NCBI RefSeq assembly: GCF_934561735.1
Contig: NZ_CAKTGT010000013.1
Location: forward strand, 1 to 36,444
From: an uncultured Eubacterium sp.
Lineage (GTDB): Bacteria > Bacillota > Clostridia > Oscillospirales > Acutalibacteraceae
DNA: 36,444 nucleotides
Direction of reading: 5' to 3'
Below are positions 23,843-31,255 of the stretch, piece by piece. Within the stretch, counting starts at the first letter, position 1, and each line of letters begins with the position of its first letter. A program made the position numbers and the translations under genes. The notes beneath the pieces were generated by a model. It saw only the letters and a program-made list of their open reading frames with translations. It was not told the DNA's origin and did no database searches.

Positions 23843-24457
23843 ATGAACAAAATTAACTTTCAAAAAGAATTAGACAAAATAATCGATAACTTAAACGGCG
23901 AAGTGCCGAAACTATTTTTGCATTCCTGCTGTGCACCGTGCTCAAGCTATACGCTTGAATATCTGAGCAATTACTTTGACATCACGGTGTACTACTTCAA
24001 TCCCAACATTTCACCGAAAGAAGAATTTGACAAAAGATTTGCCGAGCAAAAAAGGCTGATTGACGAATTACCGGCAAAACACCCAATCAAATTGGTGCTC
24101 GGAGAATATGACTACAACGACTTTTTAAGCATTGCAAAAGGCTACGAGGACATTCCCGAAGGCGGTGAGCGTTGCTTCAGATGCTATCGTATGCGACTTG
24201 AAAGCACAGCAAAACTTGCAAAAGAGCAAGGATTTGATTATTTTTGCACAACCCTTTCAATCAGTCCGCTGAAAAACAGCCAAAAAATTAACCAAATAGG
24301 CTTTGAAGTTGCGGAAAAATACGGCATAAAATGGTTACCGTCCGACTTCAAAAAGAAAGAGGGCTACAAGCGTTCTATCGAACTAAGCAAAGAATACAGC
24401 CTGTACAGACAGAACTTCTGCGGCTGTGTTTTTTCAAAGGAGAAAACAGATGAATAA
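23843..24457 (+). CDS. queH: Epoxyqueuosine reductase QueH
   Basis: QueH performs the last step of queuosine synthesis, reducing epoxyqueuosine in tRNA. The family (formerly DUF208) is shown by the cysteine motifs HSCCAPCSSY (about 27-36), ERCFRCYRMRL (about 108-118) and FCGC near the end (about 192-195), which hold an iron-sulfur cluster and a nearby metal site. It is the non-homologous replacement of QueG found in many anaerobes. No other queuosine gene is in view. It starts two bases after the third M23 gene, without a clear ribosome binding site, and overlaps rarA by eight bases. Confidence 0.93.
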   Translation: MNKINFQKELDKIIDNLNGEVPKLFLHSCCAPCSSYTLEYLSNYFDITVYYFNPNISPKEEFDKRFAEQKRLIDELPAKHPIKLVLGEYDYNDFLSIAKGYEDIPEGGERCFRCYRMRLESTAKLAKEQGFDYFCTTLSISPLKNSQKINQIGFEVAEKYGIKWLPSDFKKKEGYKRSIELSKEYSLYRQNFCGCVFSKEKTDE

Positions 24458-25718
24458 ACCGTTGGCAGACAGAATAAGACCAACCGAACTTGAAGATGTT
24501 GTTGGGCAAAAGCATCTGCTCTCCCCCGACAAAGCACTTTACAATATGATACAAAACGGCGACATACCGAACCTGATATTCTACGGACCGTCGGGTGTAG
24601 GCAAAACAACGGTCGCCTCAATCATAGCAAACAAAACAAAGCGTGCGTTAAGAAAACTCAACGGCACATCCGCATCAACGCAAGACATCAAGGACATTGT
24701 GGCTGAAATAGGCACTTTTTCCGCACCAAACGGAATTTTGCTTTATCTTGACGAAATACAGTATTTCAACAAACGCCAACAACAATCGCTTCTTGAATAC
24801 ATAGAAAACGGCAAGATAACACTTATTGCCTCCACCACCGAAAATCCGTATTTTTATGTGTATTCGGCTATACTCTCCCGTTCTACGGTATTTGAATTTA
24901 AGGCGCTCAATTATACGGATATTATCCCCGCAGTTGAGCGAGGTTTTAAGTTTTTGGAGGAAGAAAACAACCTCAAAATCACCTACTCCGACGATGTGGT
25001 TAAAAAAATCGCACAAGGTTGCGGCGGTGATGTACGCAAAGCACTCAACAGCGTGGAAAATTGCTACTTTGCAACGCCGACGCTTGACGGTGTAAAAGCC
25101 GTAAGCATTGAAACCGCAGAGGAGCTGACGCAAAAATCCGCCATGCGATACGACAAAGACGGCGACGAGCACTACGACATTGTATCGGCATACCAAAAAA
25201 GTATGAGGGGTTCGGACACAAATGCCGCACTTCACTACCTTGCAAGATTGCTTGAAGCCGGAGATTTGCCATCGGCATGCAGACGGCTTATGGTGTGTGC
25301 CTGTGAAGATGTGGGGCTTGCATATCCGCAAATTATTCCGATTGTCAAGGCGGCGGTTGACGCGGCAATGATGGTCGGTTTGCCGGAGGCGAGAATTCCG
25401 CTTGCAAATGCAGTCATTCTTGTTGCCGAGTCGCCAAAATCAAACAGTGCCTATGAAGCGATAAACGCAGCAATGGCGGATGTAAAAAAAGGCAATTTTG
25501 GGCCTATTCCGCGGCAACTTCAAAACAAGCATTTTGACGGCGAAGACGCCAAGATTAAGGGGCAAAACTATATTTATCCTCACCCGTTCCCGAATCATTG
25601 GGTTGAACAACAGTATTTGCCCGACAAATTGAAAAACACAAAATACTACGAATACGGTGCCAACAAAAACGAACAGGCACACAAGGAATATTGGGACAAA
25701 ATAAAGGGCAACAAATGA
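24450..25718 (+). CDS. rarA: Replication-associated recombination protein RarA (MgsA), AAA+ ATPase
   Basis: RarA acts at stalled replication forks and is related to clamp-loader ATPases. The start is ATG 24450, after AAAGGAG; an earlier in-frame start would lie in queH. Walker A GPSGVGKTT (about 48-56), Walker B LYLDEIQ, sensor 1 STTENPYF and an arginine-finger-like ILSRS are present, followed by the MgsA C-terminal domain (RLMVCACEDVGLAYP, HPFPNHW). The length of 422 is normal. It overlaps nth by four bases (ATGA). Confidence 0.95.
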   Translation: MNKPLADRIRPTELEDVVGQKHLLSPDKALYNMIQNGDIPNLIFYGPSGVGKTTVASIIANKTKRALRKLNGTSASTQDIKDIVAEIGTFSAPNGILLYLDEIQYFNKRQQQSLLEYIENGKITLIASTTENPYFYVYSAILSRSTVFEFKALNYTDIIPAVERGFKFLEEENNLKITYSDDVVKKIAQGCGGDVRKALNSVENCYFATPTLDGVKAVSIETAEELTQKSAMRYDKDGDEHYDIVSAYQKSMRGSDTNAALHYLARLLEAGDLPSACRRLMVCACEDVGLAYPQIIPIVKAAVDAAMMVGLPEARIPLANAVILVAESPKSNSAYEAINAAMADVKKGNFGPIPRQLQNKHFDGEDAKIKGQNYIYPHPFPNHWVEQQYLPDKLKNTKYYEYGANKNEQAHKEYWDKIKGNK

Positions 25719-26347
25719 CAAAAAAAGAAAGAGCACAAAATGCAATAGAGGTTCTAAAAAAAGAATATCCCGAAGCGATTTGCTCGCTCAATTCTTCAAA
25801 CCCGTTTGAACTTTTGGTAGCAGTCAGGCTGTCGGCACAATGCACGGACGCAAGAGTAAACCTCGTCACCCCCGCACTGTTTGCCAAGTACAAAACGCTT
25901 GACGACTATTGCAACGCCGATGTCAAGGACATTGAAGAAATTATCCGTTCCTGCGGATTTTACAAAAGCAAGGCGGCTTCCATAATTGATATGGCAAAAG
26001 GCGTGCGTGACCGCTTTGGCGGAGTTGTGCCCGACAATATTGACGACTTAATCACACTTAACGGTGTGGGCAGAAAAACGGCAAACCTCATTGTCGGCGA
26101 TGTTTACGGCAAGGAGTCAATAGTTGTTGACACGCATATGATAAGAATTGCAAACCGAATAGGTCTTGTAACCGAAAAAGACCCGAAGAAAATCGAGTTT
26201 GCTCTCAAAAAAATAATACCGAGTGAAGAAGGCTCGGATTTCTGTCACAGGATAGTACTTTTCGGCAGAGATATATGCTCGGCAAGAAAGCCGAAGTGTG
26301 ACATCTGCCCTATGGAATATAACTGCAAAAAGGTTGGACTTAAATAA
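25715..26347 (+). CDS. nth: Endonuclease III
   Basis: Nth is a DNA glycosylase/AP lyase that removes oxidised pyrimidines. The helix-hairpin-helix LNGVGRKTANL carries the catalytic lysine, VDTHMIRIANR the catalytic aspartate, and the end has the 4Fe-4S pattern C-x6-C-x2-C-x5-C (CSARKPKCDICPMEYNC). The start is ATG 25715, with AAAGGG upstream and a four-base overlap with rarA; the TTG at 25691 lacks such a site. It ends one base into the next gene. Confidence 0.96.
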   Translation: MTKKERAQNAIEVLKKEYPEAICSLNSSNPFELLVAVRLSAQCTDARVNLVTPALFAKYKTLDDYCNADVKDIEEIIRSCGFYKSKAASIIDMAKGVRDRFGGVVPDNIDDLITLNGVGRKTANLIVGDVYGKESIVVDTHMIRIANRIGLVTEKDPKKIEFALKKIIPSEEGSDFCHRIVLFGRDICSARKPKCDICPMEYNCKKVGLK

Positions 26348-26850
26348 TGAACAAAGAAAATATAATTTTAATCGGCATGCCCGGCAGCGGCAAAAGTACA
26401 TGCGGCGTACTTGCTGCCAAGGCTCTGCTGAAAAATTTTTTTGACACGGACCTGCTGTTTCAGGGTCTTGAAGAAAAGAAACTTCAGGACATCATTGACG
26501 AAAACGGCATTGAATATTTTTTGAAAGCGGAGGAACGCACAATTTTGTCACTTGACATAAACGCAACGGTTGTTGCAACCGGCGGAAGCGTTGTTTACAG
26601 CGACAAATCAATGCAGCACCTCAAAAAAAGCGGCAAGATAATTTTCCTAAACCTCAGCTACGACAACATGGTTGACAGAATAAAAAACATCACCACACGA
26701 GGAGTAGTTGTAAGAAAAGGCAGTTCGCTCAAAGATATGTACAACGAAAGACTGCCTATGTACCAAAAGTGGGCAGATGTTGTTATAGACTGCGACAGCA
26801 ACACGGTTGAAGAAACCGTTGCAAAAATCGTTGAAGCGGCAGAGAAATAA
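26347..26850 (+). CDS. Shikimate-kinase-like small-molecule kinase, 167 aa
   Basis: The P-loop GMPGSGKST (about 10-18), DTD after strand 2 (about 33-35), the ATGGSVVYS loop (about 76-84) and a lid with TTRGVV match the shikimate kinase fold. Two features differ from typical AroK: the shikimate-binding Arg in GxxxFR is missing (here YFLKAEE), and the substrate loop reads GGSV instead of GGGxV. Homologues with this pattern are generally annotated as shikimate kinase in Clostridia. I therefore give no symbol: it may be a true AroK variant or act on another compound. No other aro gene is nearby. It overlaps nth by one base. Confidence 0.75.
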   Translation: MNKENIILIGMPGSGKSTCGVLAAKALLKNFFDTDLLFQGLEEKKLQDIIDENGIEYFLKAEERTILSLDINATVVATGGSVVYSDKSMQHLKKSGKIIFLNLSYDNMVDRIKNITTRGVVVRKGSSLKDMYNERLPMYQKWADVVIDCDSNTVEETVAKIVEAAEK

Positions 26851-26857
26851 AAAACTC

Positions 26858-26886
26858 TTGATTTAATACCTTTAAAATGGTATGAT
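26858..26886 (+). promoter_or_regulatory. Promoter of guaB
   Basis: TTGATT (26858-26863) and TATGAT (26881-26886) are separated by 17 bases, 40 bases before the guaB start codon. No purine riboswitch or PurR-like box could be recognised in the short leader. Confidence 0.7.
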
Positions 26887-26926
26887 AGTTTAAATATTCA
26901 AATATTATAATTTATAGGAGGTTGTT

Positions 26927-28399
26927 ATGAAAGAATACGGTGAAAAATTTGTAAAAGAAGGACTTACATTTGACGATGTTTTGCTTATTCCTGCAAAATC
27001 CGATGTAACTCCTGACGGTGTGTCGCTCAAGACAAAGCTTACAAAAGACATCAGTCTTAACATTCCGCTTATGACTGCGGCTATGGACACTGTAACCGAA
27101 TCAAGAATGGCTATTGCCATTGCCCGTGAAGGCGGTATCGGTGTTATCCACAAAAATATGACTATCGAAGAACAGGCTACCGAGGTTGACAAGGTTAAAA
27201 GAAGCGAAAACGGTGTTATCCTAAATCCGTTTTACCTCTCCCCTCATCACAGCGTAAAAGACGCAGATATGTTGATGGGCAAGTACAAAATCAGCGGTGT
27301 TCCGATTTGTGAGGACGACGGCACTCTTGTAGGTATTCTTACAAACCGTGACCTTCGTTTTATCCAAGATTACAGCGTAAAAATCTCTACCGTTATGACT
27401 CCGAAAGAAGAGCTTATCACAGCAGTTGCAGGCACAACTCTTGAAGAAGCAAAAAACATCTTGATGAAGTCAAAGGTTGAAAAACTTCCTCTTATTGACG
27501 AAAACGGCAAGCTCACAGGTCTTGTAACAATCAAGGACATTGAAAAAGCCGTTAAATATCCAAACACAGCCCGTGACAGCAAGGACAGACTCCTTTGTGC
27601 GGCTGCTCTCGGTGTAACAGATGATGTGCTTATCCGTGCACAGGCTCTTTACGAAGCAGGCGTTGACGCATTTGTTCTTGACTCGGCTCACGGTCACTCC
27701 GAAAACATCATCAGAAATGTATCCAAGGTTAAGGAAGCGTTCCCTGATGTATCACTCATCGCAGGTAATGTTGCAACAGCAGAAGCTACCGAAGCTCTCA
27801 TCAAAGCAGGTGCGGACGCTGTTAAAATCGGTATCGGTCCGGGTTCTATCTGCACAACCCGTATTGTTGCAGGTATCGGTGTACCGCAGATTACAGCTAT
27901 TTACGATTCGGCTGCTATGGCTGACAAGTACGGCGTGCCTGTAATTGCAGACGGCGGTATCAAGTATTCGGGCGAAATTGTTAAGGCACTTGCCGCAGGC
28001 GGCAGCGTTGTTATGGTCGGCTCACTTGTTGCAGGTTGTGACGAAGCTCCGGGCGAAACAGAAATTTACCAAGGCCGTCAATTCAAGGTATACCGTGGTA
28101 TGGGCTCTCTCGGTGCTATGAATCACGGCTCTGCCGACAGATACTTCCAAAAGGGTTCAAAGAAATTTGTTCCTGAAGGCGTTGAAGGTCGTGTTCCTTA
28201 CAAGGGAGCAGTTTCAGACACCATCTATCAAATGATGGGCGGCTTGCGTTCGGGTATGGGTTATGTAGGTTGCCACACAATCGAGGAACTCCGCCAAAAC
28301 GCACAGTTCATCAGAATTACAGGTGCAGGTCTTGTTGAATCACATCCGCACGATGTTTACATCACCAAAGAAGCACCAAACTATTCGGGAAATAAATAA
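26927..28399 (+). CDS. guaB: Inosine-5'-monophosphate dehydrogenase
   Basis: GuaB oxidises IMP to XMP, the first committed step of GMP synthesis. The catalytic loop GPGSICTTRIV carries the active cysteine, the flap and substrate regions (DGGIKYSG, YRGMGSLGAM) are complete, and two CBS domains lie at about 95-205, the normal place. The length of 490 is standard. AGGAGG precedes the ATG and codon use is that of a highly expressed gene. Confidence 0.97.
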   Translation: MKEYGEKFVKEGLTFDDVLLIPAKSDVTPDGVSLKTKLTKDISLNIPLMTAAMDTVTESRMAIAIAREGGIGVIHKNMTIEEQATEVDKVKRSENGVILNPFYLSPHHSVKDADMLMGKYKISGVPICEDDGTLVGILTNRDLRFIQDYSVKISTVMTPKEELITAVAGTTLEEAKNILMKSKVEKLPLIDENGKLTGLVTIKDIEKAVKYPNTARDSKDRLLCAAALGVTDDVLIRAQALYEAGVDAFVLDSAHGHSENIIRNVSKVKEAFPDVSLIAGNVATAEATEALIKAGADAVKIGIGPGSICTTRIVAGIGVPQITAIYDSAAMADKYGVPVIADGGIKYSGEIVKALAAGGSVVMVGSLVAGCDEAPGETEIYQGRQFKVYRGMGSLGAMNHGSADRYFQKGSKKFVPEGVEGRVPYKGAVSDTIYQMMGGLRSGMGYVGCHTIEELRQNAQFIRITGAGLVESHPHDVYITKEAPNYSGNK

Positions 28400-28417
28400 G
28401 ATTACATCAATCACACA

Positions 28418-28445
28418 AAACCGCCGGCAAAAATGCAGGCGGTTT
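28418..28445 (+). terminator. Possible terminator after guaB
   Basis: AAACCGCC and GGCGGTTT pair across 12 bases. The sequence that follows is GATATTCC, not a T run, so termination may be weak and read-through into the next gene is possible. Confidence 0.45.
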
Positions 28446-28467
28446 GATATTCCGACAGGGTGAATAT

Positions 28468-29310
28468 ATGACCAAAAAAGAAAAACGCAAAAAGCGAATA
28501 GAAAAATTCAAGCGATTTTTAAAACGGAATATGACACCCACATGGGCAAAACGATTCAGCTATCAGGTTGTAGCTTTTATTATCAGCGTTTCGATGGTTG
28601 CGGGAGTTGTGTCTTATGCCTTTAACAAAACCTATGACGAGCGAAAGCTGACTTTTGTTGACGGCTTCACCATAACGGCACACACGGGTGCATACGACAC
28701 TCCCGACAATTCGATGAAATCGCTTGAGGCGGCAATCGAACACGGTGACGAATCGTTTGAAATAGAGGTTCGGCAACGGCCTAACGGAATTGTTGTTATG
28801 AGCAACGACATCATCAACACAAATTCGGACGGAACGGAAATTTCAGCCGCATTTAAAAGGGTTAAGCAAACAAATATGCGTTTGAATCTCGACATAAGAG
28901 AAACGAGAGTTCTCAAAACCCTGCATGATTTAATTGTTGATTACGGCTTGACCGACCGTGTTGTGCTCACGGGAATTGAAGTTTTCCAAGCCGACAAGGT
29001 CAAGGAAAACTGCCCGGGAATTGAATATTATGTCAATTATATGCCAAGCAGAATCAATATTTTTACCGAAGAATATCAGCAAAAAATAATTGATATGCTT
29101 GAAAAAACAGGTGCAGTCGGCATAAACTGCAATTACAAGTACGCATCACGAACTCTGTCAAATCTGCTCCACAAAAACGGCTACAAACTCTCGATCTGGA
29201 CTGTGGACAGAAAATACCAAATTAAACGCACTCTTATAAACAATGCAGACAATATCACCACGCACTACCCCGATAAAGTGCAAAACATCATCAACAAATG
29301 GGGAAAATAA
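28468..29310 (+). CDS. Membrane-anchored GDPD-like protein with altered catalytic residues
   Basis: One transmembrane helix (about 30-52) follows a very basic start; the rest should be outside the cell. The outside domain resembles glycerophosphodiester phosphodiesterases (TIM barrel): ITAHTGAYDTPDNS, then ESFEIEV, and near the end LSIWTVD and TTHYPD. The key residues differ: the HR pair is His72-Thr73, the ENT triad is Asp80-Asn81-Ser82, the ExD pair is Glu98-x-Glu100, and the second catalytic His (HD) is Asn113-Asp114. It may be an inactive, ligand-binding relative. The start is ATG 28468, with AGGGTGA upstream. Confidence 0.75.
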   Translation: MTKKEKRKKRIEKFKRFLKRNMTPTWAKRFSYQVVAFIISVSMVAGVVSYAFNKTYDERKLTFVDGFTITAHTGAYDTPDNSMKSLEAAIEHGDESFEIEVRQRPNGIVVMSNDIINTNSDGTEISAAFKRVKQTNMRLNLDIRETRVLKTLHDLIVDYGLTDRVVLTGIEVFQADKVKENCPGIEYYVNYMPSRINIFTEEYQQKIIDMLEKTGAVGINCNYKYASRTLSNLLHKNGYKLSIWTVDRKYQIKRTLINNADNITTHYPDKVQNIINKWGK

Positions 29311-29341
29311 AAAAAGCAACCGTACTCTAATCGGTCACCTA

Positions 29342-29370
29342 TTGACAAAAAGAAATTGCTATGATAATAT
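29342..29370 (+). promoter_or_regulatory. Promoter of the candidate antitoxin RNA
   Basis: A consensus -35 TTGACA (29342-29347) is followed 17 bases later by TAATAT (29365-29370); GATAAT (29363-29368, spacer 15) is an alternative -10. No ORF follows, and the transcript would run into the hairpin at 29428-29468. Confidence 0.6.
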
Positions 29371-29375
29371 AAAAA

Positions 29376-29475
29376 CAGACAAAGGGCTTGTCGGATAGAC
29401 GGTTAGCCGCTTGTCATATAAGATCGAAATAATCGCCCTTAATTTTCGCGGATTATAGGGCGGTTATTCTTTTAC
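29376..29475 (+). ncRNA. Candidate antitoxin RNA, about 95-100 nt
   Basis: The predicted transcript starts near 29376 and ends after the hairpin at 29428-29468. It holds small hairpins GACAA-agggc-TTGTC and CGG-ttag-CCG and has no ORF with a ribosome binding site. It overlaps the 3' end and terminator of the opposing toxin-like transcript, giving at least 40 bases of perfect complementarity, and carries GGTTAGCC, which also occurs in the leader of the opposing RNA. The layout recalls the Fst/RNA I-RNA II and TxpA/RatA type I systems. Ends are inferred, not measured. Confidence 0.5.
29428..29468. terminator. Shared bidirectional terminator of the toxin-like locus
   Basis: AATAATCGCCCT and AGGGCGGTTATT form a 12-base-pair stem with one wobble pair, across a 17-base loop. 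Plus-strand transcription leaves CTTTT and minus-strand transcription leaves TTTCGATCTT. The stop codon of the 21-residue ORF lies inside the stem. Confidence 0.65.
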
Positions 29476-29529
29476 TGCCAATGTTATTGCTAAAATAAGT
29501 ACAAGAGTAATTATCACTGCATATTCCAT
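29464..29529 (-). CDS. 21-residue hydrophobic peptide, candidate type I toxin
   Basis: The ORF encodes MEYAVIITLVLILAITLAV plus Lys-Glu: a single membrane helix with a short charged end. It has a very strong Shine-Dalgarno (AGGGGGTGA, five bases upstream) and sits behind a near-consensus promoter with a leader of about 90 bases. Size and shape fit the small membrane toxins of type I toxin-antitoxin systems in Firmicutes. A convergent promoter and shared terminator support this. I cannot name the family; a small membrane peptide with another role is possible. Confidence 0.6.
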   Translation of the reverse strand: MEYAVIITLVLILAITLAVKE

Positions 29530-29536
29530 AGCTTCA

Positions 29537-29580
29537 CCCCCTAAACAAAAATAGAGGGCACTGCCCTCTTGCAAAGAGGG
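29537..29580 (-). promoter_or_regulatory. Leader with mutually exclusive hairpins covering the toxin SD
   Basis: In the minus-strand RNA, CCCUCUU (29574-29580) can pair with AAGAGGG (29564-29570), and the same AAGAGGGC can instead pair with GCCCUCU (29553-29559). If the first hairpin forms, CCCUCU is free to pair with AGGGGG of the Shine-Dalgarno (29537-29542, one wobble). This gives an off state and an on state. Pairings are read directly; the switching is inference. Confidence 0.5.
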
Positions 29581-29623
29581 CTAACCGCCTACCGTTAATC
29601 GATAGTTTCCTTTGTCCACAGCA

Positions 29624-29652
29624 ATTATATATTATTTGTAAATTTATGTCAA
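29624..29652 (-). promoter_or_regulatory. Promoter of the toxin-like transcript
   Basis: On the minus strand TTGACA (29647-29652) and TATAAT (29624-29629) are both perfect consensus and are separated by exactly 17 bases. It lies just after the terminator of the upstream operon. Confidence 0.85.
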
Positions 29653-29655
29653 CAA

Positions 29656-29686
29656 AACGCTCCGAGATAATGTTCTTCGGAGCGTT
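29656..29686 (-). terminator. Terminator of the surface-polymer operon
   Basis: AACGCTCCGA and TCGGAGCGTT form a perfect ten-base-pair stem across 11 bases. On the minus strand it is followed by TTGTTG and lies six bases after the stop at 29693. Confidence 0.8.
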
Positions 29687-29692
29687 GTTAAT

Positions 29693-31246
29693 TTATTTTA
29701 ATATTGACAGCCACTTATCTGTAAGTTCAAATGTGTCATTTTCAAAAAGGCTGTTGTGAAGCCTGAAAACCATATCAACAAACAGGAGCGATTCTATCCT
29801 CTCCTTTGATGAAAGCGGAGCAAAGTATTCCACAAGCTCGGCTTTTTTCTTTTGCACATCTTCGGTTGTATCGGTAAGTTCTGTGCCGATAAATCGAACA
29901 ATATCAAGTTCAAGCGGTGCAATATAACCAATCGGGTCGATTGCCGTAATAAGTTCATCGCTCTTCATAATATTGTACCTGTGCATATCGCCGTGTACAA
30001 GGCAAAATTCATCGTTAGCAAATACTTCATCATACAGCTCATTGGCTTGAGTTACAAGCTGCATAATTTCTTCGTTGCGGTAAGAAAACTTGTTTTCGTC
30101 AAGCTTGCCGTGCAAAATATCGGAATAATTATGGAACTTGTGAATATCATTTTCACTGATTTTTATATCCTTGTAACTGTTAAGTGCCTTCTCAAAAAAA
30201 TCCAAAACAGTGGTATCATTTTTGTCAAATTGCGGCAAGTCGCTGTCCATTTGCTGCATAAGAATTGCCGAACAGGTATCGTCATAATCATAAAGTTCGC
30301 ACATAAATGTTGCCGGCAAAGTTTGATAACAGCTTCTCTCAGGCTCGTATCTGTCGATAAACGGCGGAATCATCTTCAAAACACAATCGCCGTATTTAAT
30401 GCTTTTTGCCAAAAAGATAATGCCGAAATGCGAAGTTTTTACAACCCTGTAATCGGTTATCTGCCACTTTTTGAGAAGATTAGGAATTTCCTTTTCAAGG
30501 CGACGGGTCCAATTCTTTGTTTGCGACGGATAATTTTCAAACAAATATCTGTTAAGTCTGCTTACACTGTTAAAAATATCCTTGTAGTCAACATTATTAT
30601 CCCTTGCATTGATAAGTGCTTCAAGATATTTTAAGTCCGCAGGATAAGTAAGCTTAAAGTTATTGTTAAAATCAAAATAAAGCTTGATTTTGCTGTTTTC
30701 AGGCAACTGCTGGGTCACTTCTGTGAGTTTGCTCTCAGGGTCAAAATTATCATAAAGCAGTTTGAAAGCAAAGCCCTCCGGCGACTGCATAAGATAATAC
30801 CTGTCACGGTAAACCTTTTGAATATCATAACATCCGAGCGAATCGGTAATCGCCTGAGCGGTTACCACTGCTGCATTATCATCAAGAAAAGCAAAATACT
30901 TATCCATAAGTTCACCCGTAATCATCGGACGAACCGCATCGCAAACAATAACCTTGTCGCAATCATAATTGTCATTGATGTATTGAAGTGCATTGACAAG
31001 CGAATAATTGCGTGTTTCGCCGCCGTTTACAAAATCAACTCTGTCATCAGCCGCAAGATTTGTAAGATAGCTTTTGTTTGCCTCAATATTTGTAACAATC
31101 AAAACCTTATCAACGGTTTTTGCCTCAAAAATAGCGTCAACAACATATTCAATTACCATTTTGCCGTTTATTTTATGGAACTGCTTTGGCACATTTGAGC
31201 CAAAGCGTGAGCCGACACCGCTCGCAAGAATTACAACTACATTCAT
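29693..31246 (-). CDS. Fusion of an IspD/TarI-like cytidylyltransferase and an APH/choline-kinase-like kinase, 517 aa
   Basis: Residues 1 to about 220 are a nucleotidyltransferase of the IspD/TarI/LicC type: LASGVGSRFGSNVPKQF (CTP-binding loop with Lys21), CDAVRPMI (Asp103) and LMQSPEGF. Residues about 265-500 are an aminoglycoside/choline-kinase fold with the catalytic motif VHGDMHRYN (Asp420, Asn425) and AIDPIGY (Asp437). One chain could therefore phosphorylate a polyol or amino alcohol and link it to CMP, as LicA and LicC do separately for choline. The upstream gene encodes a CDP-glycerol-type phosphotransferase that would use such a CDP donor. The substrate is not known. AAGGA precedes the ATG. 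Confidence 0.85.
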   Translation of the reverse strand: MNVVVILASGVGSRFGSNVPKQFHKINGKMVIEYVVDAIFEAKTVDKVLIVTNIEANKSYLTNLAADDRVDFVNGGETRNYSLVNALQYINDNYDCDKVIVCDAVRPMITGELMDKYFAFLDDNAAVVTAQAITDSLGCYDIQKVYRDRYYLMQSPEGFAFKLLYDNFDPESKLTEVTQQLPENSKIKLYFDFNNNFKLTYPADLKYLEALINARDNNVDYKDIFNSVSRLNRYLFENYPSQTKNWTRRLEKEIPNLLKKWQITDYRVVKTSHFGIIFLAKSIKYGDCVLKMIPPFIDRYEPERSCYQTLPATFMCELYDYDDTCSAILMQQMDSDLPQFDKNDTTVLDFFEKALNSYKDIKISENDIHKFHNYSDILHGKLDENKFSYRNEEIMQLVTQANELYDEVFANDEFCLVHGDMHRYNIMKSDELITAIDPIGYIAPLELDIVRFIGTELTDTTEDVQKKKAELVEYFAPLSSKERIESLLFVDMVFRLHNSLFENDTFELTDKWLSILK

Positions 31247-31255
31247 ACTATATCC

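Noticed and set aside
29376..29475. A riboswitch or regulatory leader for a plus-strand gene
   Set aside because: No plus-strand gene follows; the next genes are on the minus strand, and the transcript ends at the shared hairpin.
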